Of a DNA stretch of 64,000 nucleotides, positions 46,401 to 56,900 are shown piece by piece (the first letter of the stretch is position 1; each line of letters opens with the position of its first letter). The translations under genes were made by a program, and so were the position numbers. Source of the DNA: Diadema setosum (taxonomy: Eukaryota > Echinodermata > Echinoidea > Diadematoida > Diadematidae); NCBI RefSeq assembly GCF_964275005.1, contig NW_027307649.1, positions 1,131,001 to 1,195,000 on the forward strand, given 5' to 3'. The notes under the pieces are model-generated. The model was not told the DNA's origin. It saw nothing but the letters and a program-made list of their open reading frames with translations, and did no database searches.

Positions 46401-47689
46401 TGGTCATATTTTCCCCTACCAGGCCCTACTAGCAGTATCCATCCTGCACAAGTCTGTATGCAATTCAATACCACAGAGTTTAATGGTCTATCCTGCCAGA
46501 GAAGTAATACCTGGTACGGTACTTGGGTGTAAAAGAAAGAAAGAACATACATGTACTAATGTAAAATTAATTTCAGGGCCAATAGTATTCATTGTTAGTA
46601 GCAAGGTGCAGTCTATATGACAATTCAATGATAAAGTGATAAGTTAGGTTGCTACATAGATGAACTTCGATCACAATGTAATTTACTAACAAAAGTTATT
46701 GCTTTATCTGCTGCTTTCGTTACAAGGTTGTATATTCCATTCATTTCAGTACCGGTATAACAGTATTTCTTCAAATTCATGAAATTCTTCCATCGAGATG
46801 TTTTTTAATGCAAACTTTTTGACAAATTGCCCTACATCGATGTCAATAATTATCTCTATAAATCATCATATTTACATAAACATTTATATCGATGTACGTG
46901 TAGGGCAATTTGTCAATCATAACAACAGTATTTCTGTTAGCAAAGTACATTGAATAAATATCACTTTGAAAACAGACTTCACCATAGTACGGGTACTAGT
47001 AAATCATTTCACTTTTCAGACACAAAAAGGTGACATTTTCACATAATAAAACTCATATTATTTCACAAATATATTCGTAAATTAAGGAGTAGTGTCCCAA
47101 CATAACGAATAGTGTCATCCGAGTCACGTGATAATTGCCAACAATACAGCATGCATCCAAATCGCTATTTTATGTGTGTCTGTGTGTTGTGTGTGTGTTT
47201 CTTTTTAAACGATTTTTTTTTTTTTTAATTCAGTGTCAATCATTAATAACGTTGATGCTGGGGGATAGACAGAAAAACAGCAAAATGACAACTGCAAACT
47301 GCACGAGGTTGGAATACATATCATTGAGTCATCCTGGAAAAAAAAAATATCAGAAAAAATAAAAGACAAAAAAAAAAAATCAGAAAAAAAAAAGAGTCAA
47401 GCAACCCCCTATATGCCCAGCCTTTAACAGAAACCCTTGCCCTTGGCCTTTACCTTGGCATTGGCTGGCGGTAGCATGCACACCAGCTCAGCCCAATTCA
47501 CGCGACGTTGCAGCAAAACACAGTTGAGTTGAAACAAGTTGCTCCCTCTCTAGCCCTCAGCTCAAAGTTCAAGACAATGGATAGGAAAATGCCAACTGAC
47601 TACTGCATAGAATTTACTTACGCGAGAAAATTGGGAAGTGCAGCAAATGACGCCTTTTCCTCCAATTTCAACCACCGCCCGTATCTGTA
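42616..47689. other. Interior of the long inverted-repeat element
   Basis: AT-rich, with no supported gene. It holds a T-run at 43,420-43,447, a poorly preserved reverse-transcriptase-like stretch near 43,600-43,700 (LSTVALPALEYNVPVW; weak), an unidentified pair of minus-strand frames at 45,328-45,709, and the 98 bp palindrome at 46,819-46,916. Microsatellite-like A-runs occur near 47,340-47,395. Confidence 0.5.
46819..46916. mobile_element. 98 bp palindromic element sharing the SINE tail sequence
   Basis: TTGACAAATTGCCCTACATC on the left, ACGTGTAGGGCAATTTGTCAA on the right, with further ATCGATGT / ATATCGAT pairing. The 18-base end motif TGTAGGGCAATTTGTCAA is the same as the 3' tail of the SINE at 2,977-3,232 (ATGTAGGGCAATTTGTCAATC). 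Confidence 0.7.
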
Positions 47690-48328
47690 GCGACGTTTGA
47701 CGGAGTGGCTGGCTGCTCCCTCTGTGCCGTTCGCGCGGGTGCCCCGCGCCGCCGCCCCGTGCCTCGCCGAGAGTGGGCATGGGCATGGCGCTGCTCAGCT
47801 CTGCCACTGTGATGTGTGAGCGAGCTGCTGGTGGCGAGACCGGTGAGGTGCGGATACGGCAAAGATGAAACCATGCGAACAAATATCCAACATTTCCCCA
47901 AACATGTGGAAAATTAAATTCCCTCGAAGATGAAATTAGTTGAAGGAACCCTGAATACACCTTCATACATGATAAAATTGATAATTTTACGGAGATTTAC
48001 TGACAAAACAACAGCTAAAACTTAGTTGGGCCGAGTTAGCCCACCGCGCGAAATGAACGTGAACCTATGGGGATCGCGAACCGCGATAAAAACGTCTGAA
48101 ATTTCATTTTTACGTCGTTGTATCCCCCAAAAGTTGGCAAATATTCTTTACAGAAACCACTGAGCACAATTCCATAAAAGTTACGGTTAAAAAAGACGTC
48201 ACAAAGACAAAATAACCTCAAACACAGACAAGCGCTCACGATCACTATCGATACCAACGGGTGGGACAACTCGGCCCACCCTCGACGGGTGGGACGAGTT
48301 GTCCCGTGGGCCGAGTTAGCCCGGATCC
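47690..48328 (-). repeat. Right long terminal inverted repeat
   Basis: Inverse of 41,990-42,615. Between about 48,000 and 48,240 it is almost base-identical to the left arm, with small differences such as the GACGTC-flanking segment. The GC-rich inner end is more diverged (indels around 47,760-47,850). Confidence 0.85.
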
Positions 48329-48559
48329 GGCCAGGCGAGCTTGGTGGAATTACAGAACCTACTTGATACTTGGTAGTTCGAACTCTTCCAAGCGGAGTTC
48401 GAACTGGAGATGGCGGCACAGGGTGGACTCAGCTGAGTTATAATAAAAAGTAAAAATAATCTAGGAATAAGAGTGACTGAATTTGGGAGATAATAATTAT
48501 CAAACGTGTTACTGTGTGAGTGTTACACTTTTACAGTTAAATTTATCTGATCTGTGTCA

Positions 48560-48960
48560 AATTCCCAAGGTAGCATCTCATTCTTGTGAAAACAGGATAA
48601 ATAGTGTAGATCTTCTTCCTGTCTGTGTTGGATTGAGTTCTATTTGAGCAAACTAAACAGCAAAAGGAAGTGAATGGCACTTGCTTTCCTGTTGTTGATT
48701 GTAATAAAGCAAGTTGTTGCCCGTCTTTGAACTTGTTCAATAGAGGAAATATTCATGTTGCTGGTATCCAGGTCCCAAGCAGCACTAGCGTAGTCAAGAT
48801 GAGGATAAACAGAAAGATATAACTTCTCCTTCACAAAGGTTGAGTAAATGGAGAAATTTTGTCTGAGGAAATTTAGGGCACCAGATGCTTTCATTGTTGC
48901 TTGGTGAGTCTGGCTGTTCCATTGTGCGGGTTGTTCTGAATATTAACACTAAGGAAGGTA
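48560..48960 (-). pseudogene. LINE reverse-transcriptase C-terminal fragment
   Basis: Minus-strand translation gives LSVNIQNNPHNG, then after a break KASGALNFLRQNFS, then LYLSVYPHLDYASAAWDLDT and IEQVQRRATTCF. These match the YLGV / KA..LGFLRRNL / VRP.LEYAS.VWDP / LE.VQRRAARF pattern of non-LTR retrotransposon proteins. It is shorter and from a different lineage than the copy at 34.7 kb. Stops and frameshifts show it is dead. It lies just outside the Mutator-like element. Confidence 0.8.
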
Positions 48961-49664
48961 CCGTACTAGCTTAATCTGCTTCTACTCTTCAAGGGTTAAA
49001 TGCCAAGATGTTGTATGATATAATGCCTGGGACTCTTTTCCTGGTGATAATGTCATTCTTGTCACTTGATTTCCTCTGGTGGTACAACAGACAATTATCA
49101 CCAGCTTGTTGTGCTTATGACATTGTCGTGAATGTCATCGACAAAAAAGGACTTTAATCTTAATCCTGGAGGTGGCTCTTTCCCTATTTCATATCTGAGC
49201 TGAATTTTTGTCAAATCATTTATCTGAGCATGAAGTTTTCACTATGGTCACTGGTCATGCTGTTTGTTGATGTAAATTAAATCAATTTTATGTTTGTGCT
49301 TAGATAATGTTTACTTTAGTGACAGTACTTCTAGATCCTGCTCTACTACATACTGGGTACAGCTACAGCTGAATAGTACATAGTGGAGTATGTCTTGTAC
49401 AGTCCTAGCCTTGCAGTTTCTAGTACTAGAACATTACACCAAACTGTTGATAATGGGCTTTGTATTCCACATAATGACATACTAAGAAACTTGCTATGGG
49501 ATTGGTCAAGAGCTGATCATGTGATAAAACGTAGTTTTGCCCATCACATCACCTGAGAAGAAAAGTTCTTTACACTCTATGATGACAGTCATTTTGTTTT
49601 GCTGATTTCTTAGTCCACATAGTCCTAACGCGTGATGTAACCTACAATTTTGAGTACGCGCGAA

Positions 49665-49739
49665 ATAAAAGTGCATTGCACTGTGGTCTATCATTTGACC
49701 TGGGTCAAGTGATAGACCACAGTGCAACGCACTTTTTAT
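49665..49739. repeat. Near-perfect 75 bp hairpin
   Basis: ATAAAAGTGCATTGCACTGT..CATTTGACC then TGGGTCAAGTG..ACAGTGCAACGCACTTTTTAT. The arms are about 35 bp with three or four mismatches and almost no loop. It lies upstream of the SEC22A-like gene. Confidence 0.85.
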
Positions 49740-49799
49740 AATGTCAGTGAGACGATGCAGTGTTTGTAATCGCCAGCCTACACCCAAAGTTGACTTGTA

Positions 49800-49899
49800 T
49801 GGGTTATTACCGTACCATGCGTGCACGTAGTGTACCGGTAGTTGCCTTGCTCATGCTTGTGTTTCAGAATGTTCAGTGTTTTTAGCAACAGCATGATTG
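49800..49899 (+). other. Possible non-coding first exon of the SEC22A-like gene
   Basis: A very strong donor, GATTG|GTAAGTG, occurs at 49,900, about 650 bp upstream of the acceptor preceding the first coding exon. The nearby sequence has a few CpGs. The 5' boundary is unknown; this is a guess from the donor strength and position. Confidence 0.3.
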
Positions 49900-50175
49900 G
49901 TAAGTGAACGTAACCTAAGCCCTAAAGGCTTGGCCGAAGGATACCTAACACGTTAGATCTATATCTACCAGGACAGGTCTAGACTCTCCGAATCTCGCTA
50001 GACCTAATGTAGGCCCTACAGATCTGCAGTTTTAGTATTTTTGGACTTAGAGTCTAGTCTAACTAGGTCTATCTAGCTGTGTTGTTCGCCCCCCCCCCCC
50101 CCCTTCCCGTCTTGTTCCCGACAGTTAAAATTATTTCAGATGTGGAATTAAACGGGAATATAGATGTGGAATATA

Positions 50176-50348
50176 AAGCAAATAATCAACTTTTGATTTC
50201 AGGCAATGAGACAAACTATCACTTCCTCGGCGATCTGAATGTGTACGCTATCTTTCCTCAGCTGCCGCTTTGGAAAGATAGCTACATCCAGATCGCCTCG
50301 AAAGTGATAGTTTGTCCCATCACCTTCACCAACGTTGATTATTTGCTT
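50176..50348. mobile_element. Foldback element upstream of the SEC22A-like start exon
   Basis: AAGCAAATAATCAAC..GACAAACTATCACTT..GGCGATCTG..GCTATCTTTCC is mirrored by GGAAAGATAGC..CAGATCGCC..AAGTGATAGTTTGTC..GTTGATTATTTGCTT, with a loop of about 14 bp. Arms are about 80 bp with small asymmetries. Confidence 0.8.
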
Positions 50349-50611
50349 ACTATTTCAGTTGATACATGTAAATGCTTGTGTTAACCAGCATTGATAATAA
50401 TCGACCATCTACAGCTCCTCTTGGAATGATAAGTTTCAATCTCATATTGTTGGTGACAAAATTTGGTTCAATTTTGAATTTTCTATGTCTGTGATATATT
50501 TCTCTCAAATTATTACTTTCATTCATTTTCTTTCATTGAATTTGTGGCAGCGTGCTGTATCATCCACAGAAGGGATCATCCACTGCCGTCTATACAAAAA
50601 TCACGTCCTCC

Positions 50612-50629
50612 ATGTATCCAACGTCATGA
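50612..50629 (+). promoter_or_regulatory. Upstream ORF overlapping the SEC22A-like start codon
   Basis: ATG TAT CCA ACG TCA TGA starts 14 bases before the main ATG and stops in the overlap ATGA at 50,626-50,629. This 5-codon uORF in another frame would let ribosomes terminate exactly on the main start. Functional effect is inference. Confidence 0.5.
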
Positions 50630-50894
50630 GTGGCAGCGTACTGTTTGCCATGATAGCCCGTCTGAAGGACGGGCTGCCGCTGTCGGCCACCACGGACCAC
50701 GATCCCAACAGGAGGGTGCTGGAAAGCAAGAAGTACGCCAAGATACTGTCCAGAAAGGCCGCCCACTTCCCTGACAGATGTTCCATGTTCACTGGTAGCC
50801 ACTGGCTCTAGTAAGGATAACATGTAGTCTATAGTATTATTATTAGTCTTGTTTATATGTTCTTGTTTATGTTTGTATTGTTTTGTTCTTGTTT

Positions 50895-50926
<32 letters not shown>

Positions 50927-53900
50927 CAGTAGTCTTGGTTGTAGTATTTTATTTGGCAAACTTGCAGACATTCAGTAGTGTATATAAATGCTTTATAAAG
51001 TGTCAAGAGCAAAATTAAATGGAGCGTTCGTTTAATAACCAAAGAAAGTTTCCCTTTTAGAATCCCAGTAAAGAGCTGTCTAATTGCTTAATCAACACAT
51101 ATTCTTTCCCACCAACATTCAGGAAAGACAGCATTCCATGGAATGCATTGATTTGCAGTGTTTAGAAGCAATCAGAGTGTAAAATATCAGCATGACATGT
51201 ATTTAAACATAAATTCAAATGCTGATCAAATGTATGCATGTCAAAGTGGACTAGAAGCATCAATGAAATGCTTTCACTTTCCTCCTCGTATGCAGAACAA
51301 AATTTGTTCAATTATTTGTCACATCAGAATCATACCCTCAGGTGCCTGAATATAATTCTGTTCATCTTGATCATGCATTAATTGTTATATCATCTTTTGT
51401 TAGCATCATCTCGTCTTTGGGCGTGTGTTTTATCACGATGTGCGAGGAGAGCTACCCCAGTGTGCTGGCCTTCTGCTTCCTGGATGAGCTCCAACGGGAA
51501 TTCATCTCCAGCTATGACAACAGGAAAGTGGACAGCGTGGTGCGGCCCTACGCCCTCATAGACTTTGGTGAGAGGAGTTGATCAGTTCCTGAACAGTTGA
51601 CCAGATTACTAAGAGATTCAAATCTTAGCACACCATCATAATAGAGGCTGTACCTGAAAACAAAAAAAAAATGTGCTGAAAGTTGAAGTTATCAAACCAG
51701 GTCATTCTCCGTGCACTCACCTGTGCAACTAGGAGAAGACGTGTTTCTTCTTCTAGTCAACACAGTAGTTGTGTCAACACTGTTTGATTTATGGCCATAC
51801 TGTTAAAAGTGCGTAGACCCGGTAGTTGCGGGGGCACTGTTGGATGATAGTGCCGATCACCGTTAGCATTGATACGAAGATTGCCAAAGTCGAGCTGTCA
51901 TCAAGAGTAAATCGCGTAGGTGTTGCTAGGTAACATTGCCTTCGTTGTTTTCTCTGCGCATCATGCAGTCTGTAGTGATGCCAGAGTGCGTGCTTCTTAG
52001 TGTGACGTCACAGAAGAAGTTTGCTAAAGCTGTCATCATCAGCCGAATCATGAGCCAAACTGTGATCGGACCACTGACTACAGTGGATCGGACTTCTTTG
52101 GACTCATGGAAATGGGTCAAAGCATAAGCGCTAAAGAGGAGTGGATAGCATAGGTCTCTGTAGGAAACTTGCGTCGTCTGCCCTCATTATGCATTCGACT
52201 AAACCACTGGGTCTATGTGCCTTTAAACTGGTGTGCTAGCTGTTGTCATTATTTTTTTTTTTGACTCATGCTGTGGAATTGACTTTATTTTTGTTAGATA
52301 AAGAATAATATTGTCAGAAAAAAATGTACCATTACTTGCCCCTTTCAATTTATGAAGAAAATATCTGCATTAATATGTCTGAAGACATCTAATCATCAGC
52401 AAACAGTCCCACCTGAACATGCCCATGTATGCCTTTTGTTTTAAGGTCAGAGAATTGAGGGCAGTAATGTAGCACAAATTTACATAGACTAGGAATGACT
52501 GAGTATAATCAGTTGACTTCAAGGAAAGTCTGTCCTTGTTGCAATGCCATAGCAGTTTAGATCACCACAACTAAAAAAAACCCACTTTTTTTCTGTATTA
52601 TCAATCAGATCGAGTTATACAAAAGACAAAACAAAGATACAACAACACACTGACCCTCAGCAACAGGAAGAAGTTCTCCGACATGACCCTGGAGGTAAAG
52701 CTCCGCCCCCCGTACCGGATCAGCATTGAGGATCTCCAGTCGTCATCAAATGCCAACGGTCACACCCTTTTCCACCAGGCCCAAACACATCAGCAAAGCC
52801 ACCACAGAAATACAGCATTCCATACAGTGAATATTGTGGATGCAGACCCTCATGAACCTAAAAGTAAGCTCCTCTTCTTCTCTTAACCAATCAAATGTCA
52901 TAAATCCTCTTTAACCCTTGCTGTGCTGTATTTAGCATATCGGCATGCACACTGGAGTGCTTTATACACCAATTATCACAGATGTTTGGAAACTTATTGT
53001 CAGTGAGTAGAGTTTAGTAGTAGAAGGCTTCACGGTACACCACATATTCTTTCTTAGGCATGTGTGTGGGCCATATACATACCTTCTACTACTAAATATT
53101 CTACCGCCACGGAAACCTTCAAAAATGTCATCAATAGGCCCGGTCAGACTGGCAAAAGATCGAGAAGTTTAACATCACGATCTTTAAGATCTCGAAGTTT
53201 TTGCCAGTGTGACCACAAACTTCTTGCAAAACTTCCCACTCCAACTAGAGATAATTCCCTCACCCCCATCAAACTTCTCGATCTGTTTGCAGGCGGTGTC
53301 TCCGAAGCTTGAGGCCATCGTCATGTACATTGTACAGATGTGTATTGTTACGTCACATTCACTAGCCATCGAACAGCACGCTCTTTCTTTTTTCTTGCGC
53401 GCACGTACCAATGACCCAAACTTCGCAATCTTAAACTGCTTGATCTTTTGCCAGTCTGACCGCACCTAATGAGTAGAGATTACGTAATCCCCTTAATCTG
53501 TATAGTGTCAGTGTGGCTTTCTTGTTGGACTGAGGCACACTGCTACACCTGAGAGAGGGCTCGCTAGTCTACAACTAGGTTAAGTTTAACTCGTTGAGGA
53601 CGGACTGATTTTGCTACAACATGCATTTCCCATAGACACCTGCCCCAGTATGTATACTCGGGACTCATCCTCAATGGGTTAAGTGGATTGCTGAATGCTG
53701 ATGACAAAATTTCACAAGTGCCTGAACACATAGAGGGTCTATCAACAATGGTGAGATTGCTGGTGGAAGTGGAGTCTTTATAACATGGAGGAGTTCCTGC
53801 ATTTGGCATCACATGTTTATCAACTTTTTGTGTTACAGTTATCATTACACTCAAGAGAACTGACCCTTTCTATCATTATAAGACCAAGATATGCATTACT

Positions 53901-56900
53901 TGGGAAAAGGGAGGTGGGGAGATTCAGTGGAGGTGTAAGAATTTATGTCTTAATGCAATGGCTAAATCAGTATGAACGTAAATCAAGCACCTATTACATT
54001 TATTTATTTATTTTTTAAGTTATGAAAGTCAAATTGAGTGTGAAATGCTATTTTGACCGTGAAGCAAAATCTCTCATCCCGCTGAAACAGTGATATAAAG
54101 GGATAATGATGCTGATGGGTTTTTGTTTCTTTATCTGCTTCTGAGACACAAGGAAGTAATGTTTTTTTACTTTGACTCTTATTTCACCCACCTATGACAT
54201 GTCCAATTATTAGGTTATCATATGAAGTGTTATTCACATAAAGCTGTTGCCGGGTAGTGCTATTCATAAATCTTAAAATGTACTTGCCTGTTCCTAGCAA
54301 GACTTTGATAGGATAGTGGGGATACCTGTAACATTATTATTTCATTCACAGTCATATTTTGAAAAGAAATTACTACTTTTTAATACAAAAAAGTTGTTTT
54401 GTGTGAAAGCACTGAACCAGAGGAAGACAACTGATGGCCCAAGAATATGGCAATACGAGGAGTGACAGTGGATCAATTTATCCATTCTTTCATATCAGCA
54501 AGCAGTCATTTGTGTGTGTGTGTCTGTGTGTGTGTGTGATGCAATGTGATACTTTCATCTATATGTCGAGTTTGAAAATTAAGTTTTCAACTGTGACTAA
54601 GTCACACTGTGAAATGCCTTGTGCAGTCATACTCACCAGATGGCGCTATACAAAAAAAAAAAAAAAAATTGTCAACTAGGCCAAGCCTTGCTATACACGT
54701 ATACTAGGATACATTGTATCATGAACAAAAAGTATATGCAAATATCCAGTCACAGAACCAGTTGAAAGTGACAGACAAATTCATGTCAAAGGTTATGTCA
54801 GAGGTCATGTCAAAGGAGATGTCAAGGCTGATACTGTGGAGGAGTGTCTTTAGGCCTTCCGACTGGAAACCTCACAGGCTCAGGAAGTAGTCATATGTTT
54901 ATTTGTACAATTAACTACACTTTCCAAAAATGGTAACTAGTATTCTTTATTGTTATTTTGTGCATGCTCTGTCTACAAAGATAAACCATGACAGCGGGCA
55001 GCACATCGCTTTAATGATTGACTTGAGGAAGGCTTATTCAGAGAGCTGCAATTCATACAAAGGGCATAGGAAGTTTCAGTTAGCTGAAAGCTGTTTGAAT
55101 GTTTGTTTTGAATCCATGGTTGATTCTGCTATAAGTGTATCATCATGATTGATAGGTTTTTGAAGCACTACAAATAAGGAAAATGTATTCTACAAAATAC
55201 CTATGAAAACTACCTTACAACCAGCAGTCCCACAAATGCACCCATGTTGGTAGATTTTTTTTTTAATAGTAAGCAGCAGTTTTTCTTTCTTTTTTCTTCA
55301 AATCTGAATAAATTCGTGCTTGTTCAAACAAACAACTGAACATGGATATGGACACAACCAATCAATTAGTGCAAAACACAGTACTATTCCATAGGCTATA
55401 CCACAGTGCACACACATTATAATGAGTTGAAATAAACCATTATTATGTTTTTATTTTTTTTATGTTTTTTTTTGTGTTGGTACGTAGTTCAAGAAAAACA
55501 ACAACAACAGCAACACTTGGATGTCGTTCTAAACCTGTTGACGATAAGTTCTGTGTGTAGGTAGGTAGTTCAAAAAAAAAAAACACTTGGGTGTCATTCT
55601 TAACCCATTGAGGATGAGTTCGAGTACACTCGGGCAAGTGTCTAAGGGAAATGCGTGTTGTAGCAAAATCAGCCCATCCTCAGTGGGAATAATGAATGTG
55701 CAGGGTATTCATATGTCAACAATTTCTGGTTAAAGTCTGTAAATTCCTTAGTGATGTACATTTGGGGGGGGGTAGAGTATTGTGTATGCAGCTGTGTGCA
55801 ATGTACAAACAGTGGACAGAAAAGAAGAGAGAAATATTGTACAAATATTTGCAGTCTTTTCATTCTGAAAACCTGGAAGTAGTGATACATTTGAGGAAGG
55901 GTGAAAAAGATAGAGAAAAAAGAGTCTTTTTTGTTTTTGATATGCAGCTATGCTGCAAATAGCGATATAAGCAGGCATATTTGAATGTGTTTTGTATTTG
56001 AGTATACATTGTACATTAATTGTGTGTAAATACATTCAATGAGCATTCAACTTCTGCTGTTTTTCTCTATCTATCCATGTATGTATGGATGTACTGTCTC
56101 TGTGTGTGGGGTGATATGTGCACAATGTGTTTTGATTGGATAAAGTGAAATGAATGAATAGAAAATAAATTGTACATGAAGAAGACAATCTTCAAATTGG
56201 GAGTGCCTTGTTATAGATTAGGAGATAGAAAGATGGTTGAAAATGTTTAAAACAATGTACAATTCATACGGTGTGAAGATAGATCAAGAAAATAATAACA
56301 GCAAGAGGAAATCAATATCAGTAGTTGCTATTCATCATAGTAGCTTGTGATTCCTCTATAATTTGTATCCAATGCATTCATATCTGATCACTGCATACAT
56401 TTCTTTGTCGGTTTCCAATTAATTTGATATTTGCCCAGCTGTCGGGGATCAGCATTACAGACATTGATGGTTTACTTTGAGCTGTAACTTTGTATCATTA
56501 TCTACACATGCACACACACACACACACACACACCTGACAAACCTGTATAGCTTGAAATGTCAAGTGTGCAATTCACACAGGTATAATGTATGATATGTGA
56601 AAGTGATGAAGGAGATCTGTGCAACGTGTCCAGTGTGTCTCATTTCTGTACCCCTGAAAGGAGAGGCGTAGAAATATATGCAGCTTCCAATATATTTCGC
56701 ATACGTAATCTGGTGGAATTAGCCTGCATCATTGCACATTTGGTAAGAGTAAAATTGAATTAGTTTCTGCAGTTGTTAATCATCCTTTATGTATTGTTTA
56801 AAATTGACCTTTTTGTGCTGAGAGCATTTTGCCTGTAGACTTATTATTTGTGGATGTTCACCTTTCTCTCTCTCTTTATAGTTTCAATCTCAAGAGGGTA

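Larger units (their letters stand above)
41990..48328. mobile_element. Mutator-like element: 6.3 kb with about 630 bp terminal inverted repeats
   Basis: The first about 626 bp reappear inverted at the far end with only scattered differences. The element is flanked by the 9 bp direct repeat GGCCAGGCG at 41,981-41,989 and 48,329-48,337. Outer tips are GGGTCGGGCTAACTCGGCCC and, inverted, GGATCCGGGCTAACTCGGCC. Long TIRs with a 9 bp duplication are the hallmark of Mutator-like elements. The interior (about 5.07 kb) holds no open frame I recognise as a transposase, so it appears non-autonomous. It lies between the divergent VPS50 and SEC22A-like genes. Confidence 0.7.

Noticed and set aside
48411..48440. 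GGAGATGGCGGCACAGG, a good-looking start context just outside the long element
   Set aside because: The frame stops after eight codons and the only nearby donor is weak, so no gene is supported.
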